From Macondimonas sp045864775 (lineage in GTDB: Bacteria; Pseudomonadota; Gammaproteobacteria; UBA5335), in NCBI GenBank assembly GCA_045864775.1, contig BTVR01000001.1, positions 992,001 through 1,056,000 of the forward strand: a DNA stretch of 64,000 bases. Direction: 5' to 3'. Positions 26,480-36,700 of this stretch are shown piece after piece. Positions within the stretch are counted from its first letter, which is position 1; every line of letters begins with the position of its first letter. The translations under genes were made by a program, and so were the position numbers. The notes below the pieces were generated by a model. The model did no database searches. It saw only the letters and a program-made list of their open reading frames with translations, and was not told the DNA's origin.

Positions 26480-27835
26480 TCAGGCGGCCCGTGTCGTCAG
26501 GCGCAGCATCTGGTTGACCGCTTCTTCCAGTTGTTTGAGATTCGAACACTCGCGAACGGTGTGACAGAGCGGCTGATAGGTCGAGATGATCGAATCGCCA
26601 GTGTTCCACGTCACGAAGGGCTCGGGATTGAGCCAGATCAGATGGTGGCTGCGCTGGGCGATGAGTTTGAGGAGGTCGGCGCGCGGATCGCTGAGGTTGT
26701 TGCGCGCATCGCCCAGGAACAGCACGGTCGTGCGCGGCGTGAAGGCGTCCAGATGCCGCTCCACCAGATGCGCGAGCGTGCGTCCATAGTCAGTGGGGCC
26801 GATGGGCGCAGCCGCCTGCGCCGCCTCGAGCGCGCTCGCCACGGGCTGCTCGTCGAAAATGGCGGTGACCTCGGCCACATCGGCGCAAAAGGTGAAGCTG
26901 CGGATGCGGTCCATCACCTCGCTCAGCGAATGCAGGAACAGCAGCAAGAAGCGCGTGTAGTCCGACACCGAGCGACTCACGTCGCAGATCACCACCACCC
27001 GCGGCTTGTCGACGCGCACCCGCCGCCAATGGATGTTGAACAGCTCGCCGTCGAAGCCCATGTTGCGGCGCAGCGTGCGCCGCACGTCGAGTTGTCCCCG
27101 CCGGGCCCGCCGCGCCCGGCGCGCGTGCTGGCGCGCCAGACGTCGGGCCAGACGCTGGGTCAGCTCGGTCATGCGCGCGATGTCCTCTTCCTCCAGCTTG
27201 TTGAGCCGCCGCTCGGCCAGCGCCTGTTCCCGCAAGGCCTCGCCGGACGCGCCCGTGTACAGCGCCACCTGTTGCTGGACGAAGGTCTTCATCTGGTCGA
27301 TCAGATAGGCGCGTCCCTCGCGCAACCGACGGGCGCGATCCGAGCCGCCCCGTCCGCTGCGCTCGAGCCCGGATAGTTCCTGGTCGAGCCGATCGAGTCC
27401 CATGCGCGCGGTGAGCCGCTGCATGACCACGCCGCGCTGGGTGAACAGCGTCATCTCGCTCACCCCCACCTCGCGTACCGCCTCGCGCAGGGCCGACATG
27501 AGCCCGGCGCGATCCCCGCGCAGGAGCTGCTCCACCAGCGTGGAGGCCTCGTTCGCCCCCTCGGGTGCGAGCGCCTCCTCATCGGCCCCCAGATAATCCT
27601 GATGGCCCGCATCGGCGAAGACCTCGGCGGTGAAATAGCGATCGAAGGCGGCAAAGAATCGCGCCTTCTCATCGATCGTCTTGGCGAGCGTCACGCCCAA
27701 TCCTTCGCGCAGCGCTTCGCGGTCGTCATAGCCGAGCACCCGCACCACCTCGTGCGCCTCCAGCGCCTCGGCGACGGATACCCGCACCTGCGCGCCGCGC
27801 ACGGCCTGGATGAAATCGGTCAGCACCCGATCCAT
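26480..27835 (-). CDS. CoxE-like VWA domain protein
   Basis: This 451-residue protein has a helical N-terminal part, a very basic stretch near 228-256 (RRLARQHARRARRARRG) and a C-terminal von Willebrand A domain. The MIDAS motif D285-V-S287-R-S289 lies in VVVICDVSRSVSDY. VWA proteins of this kind act with MoxR AAA+ ATPases as metal-insertion or maturation chaperones. The MoxR gene lies 4 bases upstream. No carbon-monoxide or methanol dehydrogenase genes are nearby, so the client protein is unknown. Confidence 0.88.
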   Translation of the reverse strand: MDRVLTDFIQAVRGAQVRVSVAEALEAHEVVRVLGYDDREALREGLGVTLAKTIDEKARFFAAFDRYFTAEVFADAGHQDYLGADEEALAPEGANEASTLVEQLLRGDRAGLMSALREAVREVGVSEMTLFTQRGVVMQRLTARMGLDRLDQELSGLERSGRGGSDRARRLREGRAYLIDQMKTFVQQQVALYTGASGEALREQALAERRLNKLEEEDIARMTELTQRLARRLARQHARRARRARRGQLDVRRTLRRNMGFDGELFNIHWRRVRVDKPRVVVICDVSRSVSDYTRFLLLFLHSLSEVMDRIRSFTFCADVAEVTAIFDEQPVASALEAAQAAAPIGPTDYGRTLAHLVERHLDAFTPRTTVLFLGDARNNLSDPRADLLKLIAQRSHHLIWLNPEPFVTWNTGDSIISTYQPLCHTVRECSNLKQLEEAVNQMLRLTTRAA

Positions 27836-27839
27836 CGGC

Positions 27840-28781
27840 TCAGCCCGCCGGTTCCGAGCGCGACTCGTGGAGCAGCGTGGTCATCTCCTGCTCGACGCGG
27901 CGGATGTCCTCCTCGAACTTCAGGAACACGCTCAAGGATTCGCGCACCAGGGTTTCTTCCAGCGCGTCGGCGTGCATGAGCACCAGCACGCGTGCCCAGT
28001 CCACCGTTTCGCTGACCGAGGGATGTTTCTTCAAATCGACACGACGGATGCGCTGGATGAAGGCCACCAGCTGGTCGCGCAGATCGGTGTCGATGCCCGG
28101 CACGCGCACGGCCACGATGCGCCGTTCCAGGGCTGCATCAGGATAAGGGATGTACAGATGCAGGCAGCGCCGCTTGAGCGCATCGCTCATCTCGCGGGTG
28201 TTGTTGCTGGTGAGCAGCACGAAGGGCCGTTTCTTGGCCGTGATCGTGCCGATTTCAGGGACGGTGATCTGAAAATCCGACAGGATCTCGAGCAGCAGCG
28301 CCTCGAATTCCTGGTCGGACTTGTCGACCTCATCGACCAAGAGGACGCAGCCCTCGGGTTCCTGCAGGGCTTTGAGCAGCGGGCGGGGTTCCAAGAAGTG
28401 TTCCGAGAAAAACACATCCTCATGCGCGTGCAGACGCGCCGTCGCCGCCTCCAGCGTCGCGGCGTCGCCCATCACCTCGTGCAGCTTTTCCTTCAAGAGC
28501 TGGATGTAGAGCAACTGCTTGCCGTACTTCCATTCGTAGATCGCCTTGGATTCGTCGAGCCCCTCGTAGCACTGCAGGCGCACCAGCGGCTGATCCAGGT
28601 AGCGGGCCACGGTCTTGGCCAACTCGGTCTTGCCGACGCCGGCCGGGCCTTCCACCAGAATGGGCCGTCCCAAGTGATGAGCCACGAACAGACAGGTCGC
28701 GATGCGACGGCTGCAGATGTAGTCCATCTCGGCGAAGTCCGCGATGATGGCATCGACGCTGGCGAAACGTTCCGAATTCAC
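27840..28781 (-). CDS. MoxR-family AAA+ ATPase (CoxD-like)
   Basis: This 313-residue ATPase has Walker A GPAGVGKT at 45-52, Walker B in VLLVDEVDKSD, and sensor 1 in FVLLTSNNTREMSDALKRRC. The length and helical lid match MoxR proteins. It overlaps the upstream acyl-CoA dehydrogenase gene by 4 bases and is followed closely by the VWA partner, so the three are one operon. MoxR-VWA pairs typically remodel or activate a specific enzyme. Confidence 0.92.
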   Translation of the reverse strand: MNSERFASVDAIIADFAEMDYICSRRIATCLFVAHHLGRPILVEGPAGVGKTELAKTVARYLDQPLVRLQCYEGLDESKAIYEWKYGKQLLYIQLLKEKLHEVMGDAATLEAATARLHAHEDVFFSEHFLEPRPLLKALQEPEGCVLLVDEVDKSDQEFEALLLEILSDFQITVPEIGTITAKKRPFVLLTSNNTREMSDALKRRCLHLYIPYPDAALERRIVAVRVPGIDTDLRDQLVAFIQRIRRVDLKKHPSVSETVDWARVLVLMHADALEETLVRESLSVFLKFEEDIRRVEQEMTTLLHESRSEPAG

Positions 28782-29851
28782 GCGTTCACACTCCCTGTGT
28801 GCTGATTTTGTCGAATCAAGGACCGGCCCAGCCGGTCATGGGCGCGCGGTTTTGCGCGCAGCAGGAAAAAGGCCATTTGCTGCAGCGCGGCGGCCGGTTC
28901 ACGCGCCGCCGCCACGCCCTTGAGTTCCGGCAACAGCAGGCGCTGCGCCGCTTCGAGCTGCTCGAGGGCGCCCGTGAGCGCGGCCTCGAAGCGCGCATCC
29001 ACGGCCCCGCTTCGCGCCAGATGAGCCAGGATCGCCCCCAGCGCCGCCACCGGCGCCATGGCGGCGCCGACCCGCGCCGGCTCGATGCCCGGCTGCGTCG
29101 CCAGCACAACGCCCAGGCGCGTCGCCACTCCCAAGGCATAGGCGAGCAGCACCGCCTGCTCCTGCAACCGGAACGGGCGGGCCAGCGCCTCGAGGGCTTC
29201 GCCCTCCGGACCGATCAGCGCCGATGACGGGACTTCGACTCCATCGAGGCGCACGCGCGCATGGCCCGCCATCGGGCCGGACAAGGGGTCAATGCTCACG
29301 CCGCTTGCGGCGCGCGGCACAGCGAATACGGAGAACCGGCGCTGGGCGCCCTGCTCGCCGGTGATGGCGAGAACCAGAAACACCGAAGCCTCGAGTCCAT
29401 GCGTGACCGGCGCCTTGATACCGGAAAGCCGCCAACCGCGCCCCGTCGGCACCGCGCGCGTCGACAGATGCTTGGGGTTCGCGCCGATGTCGGGCTCGGA
29501 GGTGGCGACCGCCGCAAGTGCCTCGCCGTTCAGCAACGCCCGTCGGAGGTCCCCGGGCGCATCGGCGTGGCCGAAGTAATGGTGCACGACCAAGGCCTCG
29601 AAGAGCGGCGGGACCGCGGCTCCGACCGGCCCTCCCGCCTGTCCCAGCCGCTCGGCGAGCGCCCACAAATCCGCCCGGTCACCGCCCTGACCACCCCAAG
29701 CAGCGGGCAGGGCCAGCGCGAACCATCCCCGTTCAGCCGCCTGCCGCCACCAGGGACGAGCGTCCTGCGGCGCGGACGGCGCCAGGGAGACTTCATCGAC
29801 CAAGGGCGTATTCAGCCAACGGGCGCGCGGCGAAACAGGTGAGGATGACAC
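28778..29851 (-). CDS. Acyl-CoA dehydrogenase-like flavoprotein
   Basis: This 357-residue protein shows the N-terminal helical domain with LALPAAWGGQGGDRADL, the middle beta-domain (AVATSEPDIGANPKHLSTRAVPTGRGWRLSGIKAPVTHG) and a C-terminal helical domain. Divergence is high: the usual ITNA/W flavin-contact motif is replaced (SGIKAPVTHG) and no clear catalytic glutamate can be assigned. It may act on an unusual acyl-CoA or be a non-catalytic relative. It is the first gene of the unit with MoxR and VWA, so the chaperones may serve it, which is inference. Confidence 0.75.
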   Translation of the reverse strand: MSSSPVSPRARWLNTPLVDEVSLAPSAPQDARPWWRQAAERGWFALALPAAWGGQGGDRADLWALAERLGQAGGPVGAAVPPLFEALVVHHYFGHADAPGDLRRALLNGEALAAVATSEPDIGANPKHLSTRAVPTGRGWRLSGIKAPVTHGLEASVFLVLAITGEQGAQRRFSVFAVPRAASGVSIDPLSGPMAGHARVRLDGVEVPSSALIGPEGEALEALARPFRLQEQAVLLAYALGVATRLGVVLATQPGIEPARVGAAMAPVAALGAILAHLARSGAVDARFEAALTGALEQLEAAQRLLLPELKGVAAAREPAAALQQMAFFLLRAKPRAHDRLGRSLIRQNQHTGSVNA

Positions 29852-30159
29852 GAAATTCCCGGAATCTCAGCGGTTTGGGCCTGACGGGCAGAGACGGATC
29901 AGCCTAACAGACCCGATGGACCGAGACCATCGGCCGTTGCCGCATCCTTCGGCAAAGAGAACCGACCTCGAATCCGCCATGGCGCCCGATCGCGCGCCCG
30001 GGCTTGGCGCTGCCACAGCAACCGGCAGACGCCAAATGGTTGAAATTTGGAGCCAGATGTACTAGGCCAGATAGGGAAAGGAGACGCGTCGTCGGCAGAC
30101 CCCGCGTCCGGCCATCGACGCAGTCGCAACAGACCAGAAAAAGCAACGGAGGAGACATC
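29852..30159. other. Divergent intergenic region without recognised gene
   Basis: This 308-base region between the acyl-CoA dehydrogenase and aldehyde dehydrogenase genes should hold both promoters. I see an inverted repeat CGATGG-7-CCATCG (about 29915-29933) and a TTGAAA at 30040-30045 without a good -10 partner. A strong GGAGGAGA ribosome-binding site precedes the ATG at 30160. Confidence 0.4.
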
Positions 30160-31626
30160 ATGAGCACCCCGCAACCCGCCTCGATCCGCCCGCCGCGGCT
30201 CGCCGAAGTCGACGCCCAGGCCAATCCGTATCAGGCCGTTCTGGACAAGCAGCGCCATGCCCTGCGCACGGAGGGCTTTCCGGACGTCATCCGGCGCGTC
30301 GCCGCGCTGGAAGCCCTGGCGCGCAGCATCGGTGCCCACGCCGATGAACTGGTGCAAGCCGTGCAGACCGACTTCGGTCACCGTTCGCCGCACGAAACCA
30401 TCGCCAGCGAAGTCCTGGGCGCCCTTGCGGAGATCCGCCTCACCAAGGGCAAGATCAAGGGCTGGGCCAAGCCCAAGCGGCCGCCGCTCCTGTCGGGCCT
30501 GCCCGGCGGGCGGATCTATTACCAGCCCAAGGGCGTCGTCGGCATCATGGGCGCCTGGAACTATCCGGTGATGCTGGTGCTCTCGCCGCTCATCGGCGCG
30601 TTGGCCGCCGGCAACCACGTCATGATCAAGCCGCCGGACATGACGCCGCGCACGGCCGATGTGCTCAAACGCATGCTGGGGGAAATCTTCGATGAGTCCT
30701 ATGTCGCCGTGATCACGGGGGATGTGCAGGCCGCCATCGATTTTTCCGCCCTGCCCTTCGATCACCTGATGTACACCGGCAACACCGAGATCGGCCGACG
30801 CGTGATGATGGCCGCGGCGCGCAACCTGACGCCGGTCACGCTGGAACTGGGCGGCAAGTCTCCCACCGTCATCACCGACAGCTATCCGCTGGACAACGCC
30901 GCCAACCGCATCCTGCTGGGCAAGGGCGTCAACGCCGGGCAAACCTGCATCGCGCCCGACTATGTGCTGATTTCGCGCCACCGCCAGCAGGCTTTCATCG
31001 ACGCCTGGACCCAGGCGGTCAGCCGGCGCTATCCGACCTTGGCCGACAACCCGGATGTCACCTGGATCATCAACGATCGCCACTACAACCGCCTGCAGGC
31101 CATGATCGAGGACGCGCGCGCCAAGGGCGCCACCGTCATCGAGATCAACCCTTCGCGCGAAACCATTCCCGCAGGCCGGCGCGTGATCGCGCCGACGGTG
31201 ATCACGAATGTCACCGACGACATGCGCGTGATGCAGGAGGAAATCTTCGGGCCCATCCTGCCCATCCGCGCGGTGGACAGCCTGGACGAGGCCCTGAACT
31301 TCATCAAGGACCGGCCGCGGCCGCTGGCCTTGTATTACTTCGACGAGGACCGTGCGCGCGCTGAGCGCGTCATGGCCGATACCCTCTCGGGCGGGGCCTG
31401 CGTCAACGACACCGTTGTGCACCTCGCCAACTTCAACATGCCCTTCGGCGGCACCGGCGACAGCGGCGCGGGCGCCTATCACGGTTTCTGGGGCTTCTCC
31501 GAGTTCTCCCACAAGAAATCGGTGCAGTTCCAGAGCCGGCGCTTTTCCCCGGCCCAGTTCATCCGCGGCCCCTACCCCGCCAAGGCCTATGGCTATCTGC
31601 AGCGCGCCGTGCGCTTCCTGAGCTGA
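30160..31626 (+). CDS. Aldehyde dehydrogenase, coniferyl-aldehyde dehydrogenase-like
   Basis: The start ATG 30160 follows GGAGGAGAC. The 488-residue NAD(P)-dependent enzyme has the catalytic cysteine C263 in NAGQTCIAPDYVL and the general-base glutamate E229 in LELGGKSP. The motif GVVGIMGAWNYPVML and a hydrophobic C-terminal region resemble the class 3/CalB group, which oxidises long-chain or aromatic aldehydes. Next to an AlkB-like hydroxylase, oxidation of fatty aldehydes is a reasonable guess. A strong terminator follows. Confidence 0.9.
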   Translation: MSTPQPASIRPPRLAEVDAQANPYQAVLDKQRHALRTEGFPDVIRRVAALEALARSIGAHADELVQAVQTDFGHRSPHETIASEVLGALAEIRLTKGKIKGWAKPKRPPLLSGLPGGRIYYQPKGVVGIMGAWNYPVMLVLSPLIGALAAGNHVMIKPPDMTPRTADVLKRMLGEIFDESYVAVITGDVQAAIDFSALPFDHLMYTGNTEIGRRVMMAAARNLTPVTLELGGKSPTVITDSYPLDNAANRILLGKGVNAGQTCIAPDYVLISRHRQQAFIDAWTQAVSRRYPTLADNPDVTWIINDRHYNRLQAMIEDARAKGATVIEINPSRETIPAGRRVIAPTVITNVTDDMRVMQEEIFGPILPIRAVDSLDEALNFIKDRPRPLALYYFDEDRARAERVMADTLSGGACVNDTVVHLANFNMPFGGTGDSGAGAYHGFWGFSEFSHKKSVQFQSRRFSPAQFIRGPYPAKAYGYLQRAVRFLS

Positions 31627-31661
31627 GTATTCGTCGAGTTTCTCGGTGCACGACAAAGAAT

Positions 31662-31695
31662 CGGCACACCCGGAATCCGGGTGTGCCGCTTTTTT
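31662..31695 (+). terminator. Rho-independent terminator after the aldehyde dehydrogenase gene
   Basis: CGGCACACCCGG (31662-31673) and CCGGGTGTGCCG (31677-31688) form a perfect 12-bp stem with a 3-base loop, followed by C and six T residues. It sits between convergent genes and could also stop AlkB-like transcription, although the minus-strand T tract is weak. Confidence 0.93.
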
Positions 31696-31732
31696 GTGTG
31701 GGCGGACGTTCAACCCACCCTGCCGTTGCGTG

Positions 31733-32992
31733 TCAGGCCGGCAGCAGGCTGCAATCCGGCGGCGGCTGGCTGCCGCGCAGCAGTTCCTCGCGGCTGTAGC
31801 CGTAGGTTTCGTTTTCCAGATACGACACGCCGCTCTTCACGTTCTGCTCCGCCGCCAGCCGCCGTTCGGCCTCGGTGGCCATGGTGCGATCCCACTCCAG
31901 CAGCAGCGGGCTGATCTTCTTGTACCAAAGAGGCGGGATCAGGGCGTAGAAGAAGGTCGTCGTATAGCCGGCAGGCGCATGCGGCGCTTCATGCACCAGG
32001 GGCTTCAGGTTCCAGAACTCGACGCTGGCGTCGGCGTGGTGATGGGCATGGCGGTTGATCGCGCACAGGAACCAGTTGGACATGCGGTTGTTGCAGTTCC
32101 AGGCATGACGCACCTGCATGGGCTCGGTCGGTACCCGCACCAGACCGTGGTGCTCCATGTAGTTGGCCAGCTCCAGGGCATTGCGGGCGATGAAGCCGAT
32201 GGCGAGATAGCCCAACAGACCCACGAAACCCGCCGCCGCCATGAAGAACAGCGCCACCGCGGCTTCCATCAGCCAGCCGCGGATCGCACGGTTCTTGTAG
32301 CTGATGTGGTTCTGGCCCATGCGGTTCAGCCGTTCCTTCTCCAGATTCCAGGTCATCTTGTACTGCCCCAGCGTGGAGCGCACCACGAAGTGGTAGTAGT
32401 TCTCGCCGCGGATGCTGGTGGCCGGGTCGGCCGGCGTGCAGACGAGATTGTGATGACCGTAGGGATGGCGGATGGAGAACAGCGTGAACATGCCGAAGGC
32501 TTCCCCGAACCGCCCCATGAACACCGCCACCGGGTTTTCGGTACGATGGGTCAGTTCATGGCCGACGATGATCGAGGCATTGGTCGCCGCGATGGCCGCG
32601 AGACCCAGGGCAGCCAGCATTTCCCAGGCCGTGTTGCCGGCGTTGGCAGCCAAGAGGTCATAGCCGGTCAGCGACTGCACGAACCCGCCGAAGCCGAAGG
32701 GATCGGCCCCCGTGGTGTAATAGCCGAGCAACCAGGCGAACATCATGACCGTCAGCGCGCACACGACTTGGGAGGCGTACTGCAGCGGATAGAAGATCCA
32801 GGCCTGTTCGTAGGTATAGGTCCCCTCGTCCTTGCCAAAGAAGAGGTCACCCAAAAAGATGAAAGCGGCCATGAACACGCCAAAGGCGGTGATCACCGGG
32901 CCGCCCACGAAGAACAGCCCCAAGGCGACCAGAGACATCGCCGGAAAGAGAAAAAATCGACCGTATTTCCAGATGGCTTGCAGCGCGTTCAT
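31733..32992 (-). CDS. AlkB-like membrane di-iron hydroxylase (alkane 1-monooxygenase family)
   Basis: The start ATG 32992 is preceded by GAGGAGGGCGCC. The 419-residue integral membrane protein has about six hydrophobic segments and the histidine clusters of the AlkB/fatty-acid desaturase superfamily: H145-ELT-H149, H176-PYG-HH181, NYMEHH282-GLVR and R314-HAHHHA. In classical AlkB the second box is EHxxGHH, the fourth LQRHSDHHA and the NYxEHYGL motif has a tyrosine; here they read RHPYGHH, INRHAHHHA and NYMEHHGL. It is therefore a divergent member that may hydroxylate alkanes, fatty acids or another hydrophobic substrate. No rubredoxin or rubredoxin reductase gene is nearby. Confidence 0.82.
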   Translation of the reverse strand: MNALQAIWKYGRFFLFPAMSLVALGLFFVGGPVITAFGVFMAAFIFLGDLFFGKDEGTYTYEQAWIFYPLQYASQVVCALTVMMFAWLLGYYTTGADPFGFGGFVQSLTGYDLLAANAGNTAWEMLAALGLAAIAATNASIIVGHELTHRTENPVAVFMGRFGEAFGMFTLFSIRHPYGHHNLVCTPADPATSIRGENYYHFVVRSTLGQYKMTWNLEKERLNRMGQNHISYKNRAIRGWLMEAAVALFFMAAAGFVGLLGYLAIGFIARNALELANYMEHHGLVRVPTEPMQVRHAWNCNNRMSNWFLCAINRHAHHHADASVEFWNLKPLVHEAPHAPAGYTTTFFYALIPPLWYKKISPLLLEWDRTMATEAERRLAAEQNVKSGVSYLENETYGYSREELLRGSQPPPDCSLLPA

Positions 32993-33070
32993 GGCGCCCT
33001 CCTCGCTTCGTGATCCATTTGTGAAGAGACGTGAACTGGTCACACTCTTTCGACGTTATGACTTAACAAT

Positions 33071-33122
33071 CGTTCAATGTCCTTAAAATCTGTCAGCCAT
33101 TCGCTAGACCGACCGTTCAATG
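33071..33122. repeat. Direct repeats CGTTCAATG in the AlkB-like/hydrolase intergenic region
   Basis: CGTTCAATG occurs at 33071-33079 and 33114-33122, 43 bases apart or about four helical turns. The second is preceded by GACCGAC, recalling TetR-family half sites. They lie between the divergent starts at 32992 and 33196 and may be an operator. No regulator gene is adjacent. Confidence 0.35.
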
Positions 33123-33195
33123 ATACGTGATCCGGCCGCGCGTTGACATGCGTCAAATTGTCGCGGCACCCCTCACCCTCGGCGGATTCGTCACG

Positions 33196-33723
33196 ATGCA
33201 ACATCAAGTCGTTTTTGCCCACGGCCGCGACAGCGGGCCCTGGGGCACCAAGATCACGGCGCTGGCCGAGACGGCCCGCGCGGCGGGCTGGGCGGTCCTG
33301 AGCCCCGACTACACGCACACGACCGACCCAGAGGCTCGTGCCGCCCAGTTGCTGGCCCTGGCGCCGCGCCCGACGGGTCATCTGGTCCTGGCCGGCAGCA
33401 GCATGGGCGGCTATGTCAGCGCCGCAGCGAGCAATGCCCTGCGCGCCAGCGGCCTGTTCCTGATGGCGCCCGCCCTCTATTTCGCGGGCTACACGCTGGC
33501 GGCGCCGGTACAGGCGCCCTGTCGCACCGTGGTGCACGGCTGGCGCGACACCGTGGTGCCGGTGGAAGTGGGTATCCGCTTTGCCCGCGAACACCGAGCC
33601 GAGTTGTTCGTCCTCGACGACGATCACGCCCTCACCGGCCAGATGGCACTGCTCGGCACGCTCTTTGCGCATTTTCTGGATGCCGTGGCGCGCCTGCCGC
33701 TCATTCCCACAACAGTTCGCTGA
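33196..33723 (+). CDS. Alpha/beta-hydrolase fold protein
   Basis: The start is taken at ATG 33196; in-frame starts at 33127 (GTG) and 33148 (ATG) would add unstructured residues. The 175-residue protein has the nucleophile elbow G67-S-S69-M-G71 (LVLAGSSMGGY), an acid candidate in GWRDTVVP and a histidine in DDDHAL, the canonical triad order. The oxyanion region is VVFAHGRDSGPWG. It resembles small YqiA/YcfP-like esterases. Its substrate is unknown. It lies 65 bases before the large helicase gene and could share its transcript. Confidence 0.8.
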   Translation: MQHQVVFAHGRDSGPWGTKITALAETARAAGWAVLSPDYTHTTDPEARAAQLLALAPRPTGHLVLAGSSMGGYVSAAASNALRASGLFLMAPALYFAGYTLAAPVQAPCRTVVHGWRDTVVPVEVGIRFAREHRAELFVLDDDHALTGQMALLGTLFAHFLDAVARLPLIPTTVR

Positions 33724-33788
33724 CGCCGCGCCGATGAAAGAAACACTGACAGGAACCCCTGAGGTCATGGCGTGGGCGCGAAGAGACC

Positions 33789-36700
33789 ATGAACGCGCAA
33801 GGCGTATCGGTACCACCGGAGGACTTCAAGCTGCGCTGCCTCTGCATCGATCTGGAAGTCGGCATCAAGGACCGGCGCATCCATCAATTCGCCGCGATCC
33901 GCGCTGACACCGGCGCATCGCTGCGATACGACGGCGGTGATCTGGCTGCCGCACTGGCACAGCTCGATGCCTTGGCCGAAGGGGCGGCCTTCGTCCTGGG
34001 TCACAACCTGATCGCCCACGATCTGCCTCATCTGGCTGCTGCGCAGCCGGATCTGCGCCTGCTGAGCCTGCCCGCCGTCGACACGCTGCGCTTGAACCCG
34101 CTGGCGTTTCCGCGCAATCCCTATCACCACCTCGTCAAGCATTACCAGGACGGCCCGCTGCAGGGCGACCGGGTGGGGGATCCAGAACAGGACGCGCGGC
34201 TGACGCTGGACCTCTTTCGGGATCAGCGCGCGGCCCTGCGGCACTGTCAGCAGACAAACCCGGACCTGCTGCTGGCCTGGCACGGTCTGACCTCCCCCGC
34301 TGCCGAACGCTCGGGCACGACCTCGGTATTCGCGAGCCTGCGCGGCGCCCTGCGCCCCTCCCCGCTCGAGACGCAGGACGCCGTCCGCCGTCTGCTGACC
34401 GAACACGCCTGCCGCTCGGCCGTCGACCTGACCGTGGCCCAAGCCGAAACCGAGTGCTGGAATCTCGCCTATGCGCTGGCCTGGCTCTCCGTGGCGGGCG
34501 GCAACTCGGTCATGCCGCCGTGGGTACGGCATCAGTTCCCGGGTGCCGGACGGCTGATCCAACGGTTGCGCGATACGCCCTGCAGCGCGCCCGCTTGCAA
34601 CTGGTGCCGCACGCGACACGACGCCTGCCATGAGCTCACGCGCTGGTTCGGCTTCGAGGCGTTCCGCCCCCAACCGGCCGGCCCGGACGGACGCTCCCTG
34701 CAGGAAGCCATCGTCGAGGCGGCGATGCGGGGCGAGCACGTGCTGGGCATTCTGCCGACCGGTACGGGCAAGTCGATCTGCTATCAGATCCCGGCGCTGT
34801 CCCGCTATGACAAGACCGGCGCGCTGACGGTCGTCATCTCGCCCTTGGTGGCGCTCATGGCCGATCAGGTGGCCAATCTCGAGGCGCGCGGCATCGGCAG
34901 CTGCGCCACGTTGAACGGCCTGTTGTCCATGCCCGAGCGCGCCGACGTGCTCGAGCGCCTCCGGCTGGGCGATGTGGCCATCCTGATCATCGCGCCGGAG
35001 CAATTGCGCAGCCACAGCCTGCGCAAGGCCCTGAGCCAACGGGAAATCGGCGCCTGGGTGCTGGACGAAGCGCATTGCCTGTCCAAATGGGGGCACGACT
35101 TTCGGCCCGATTACCGCTACGTCGGGCGCTTCATCCGAGAGCGGGCGGGCGAGGCGCCCTTGCCGCCGGTGCTGTGCCTCACCGCGACGGCCAAGCCCGA
35201 CGTGGTGACCGAGATCGTCCAGTATTTTCGTGACGAAATGGGCGTTGCCCTGCAGGTGCTGGATGGCGGCAGCGAGCGCCGCAACCTTGATTTCGTGGTG
35301 GTCGAAACGACGCCGGCGGCCAAGTTCGCGCATGTCCACGACATCCTGGCGAGCGACCTGCCAGCCGATACCGCCGGAGGCGCCATCGTCTACTGCGCCA
35401 GCCGCCGCCAGACCGAAGAACTGGCTGCCTTCCTGCGGGACAAGGGACACACCGCGGCCGCCTTTCACAGCCAGATTCCGCCCGAGACCAAGAAAGACCT
35501 GCAGCGGCGCTTCATCCAGGGCGAGCTGCGGGTCATGGTCGCCACCAACGCCTTCGGCATGGGCATCGATAAGCCAGACGTGCGGCTGGTGCTGCACGCC
35601 GACATTCCGGGCTCCTTGGAAAACTACGTGCAGGAGGCCGGCCGTGCGGGTCGCGATCAGCAACCCGCCCGCTGTGTTCTCTTGTACGCGCCGGATGATG
35701 TGGAGCGGCAGTTCAGCCTTTCGGCCCATAGCCGACTGTCGCAGCGCGACATCCAGGCCGTCTTGCGCGCCGTCCGCAAGCTGGACAGCAAGAAGCGCGG
35801 CCGCGGGGAAATCGTCGCCACGGCAGGCGAAATTCTCGCCGAAGACCCGGACGGCGACTTCGAGCGCGATCGCAGCACCGACGACACGAGCGTGCGCACC
35901 GCGCTGGCCTGGCTGGAGGAAGCCGGTCTGCTGACTCGCGAGGAAAACCGGGTTCAGGTGTTTCCCTCCTGTCTGCGGGTCGCCGGTCTGGAAGAAGCCC
36001 GCACGCGCATCGAAAAGAAGATCCTCGAACCCCATCGACGCGCGCTGTTGACGTTGGCCGAAACCCTGCTGCACGCGGACGCCGACGAGGGGATCTCCAC
36101 CGACGAGCTGATGGGCATCGCCGGGATGAACGCGACGCAACTGCGCGCAGCCCTGTCCGATCTGGAACATCTCGGCATCGTCGGCAACGACACGGTCATC
36201 ACGGCGTTCGTCCACGCGGGCGTGGAACACGCCTCGCGTCGGCGTCTGGAGAGCGCAACACGTCTGGAGATCGCCGTCGTGGATGCGCTGCAGTCGGCGG
36301 CGCCGGATCTGGCCAAGAACGCTTCCACCGCGCTGAATCTGCGGCATCTCGCCCAGATGCTGAAGGATGCAGGCCACGCGGACGCCCTTCCCGAACGGCT
36401 GATGAGCATTTTGCAGGGGCTGGCCGGCGACGGCCGGAACGAGGGCAATGCGCGCGGCAGTCTGCGCCTGCGGCGCAGCGATCGGGAAATGGTCGCGGTG
36501 ACCCTGCAACGGGCCTGGGCCGACCTGAAGACCACCGCCGAGCGGCGCCGCGCCGCGGCGGAACGCCTGCTGGAACACTGGCTCGCCGCACTACCAGCCG
36601 GGGCTCGGGGCACCGATCTGCTCGCCGAAACGACGATGGGCAAGCTCATGGCCGCCATCGAGTCGGATCTGGTGCTCAAGGCCGAATCACGCGATCTGTC

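Noticed and set aside
33040..33816. A 258-residue minus-strand frame over the alpha/beta-hydrolase gene.
   Set aside because: It is the antisense shadow of a gene with a clear catalytic triad; high GC creates long spurious frames.
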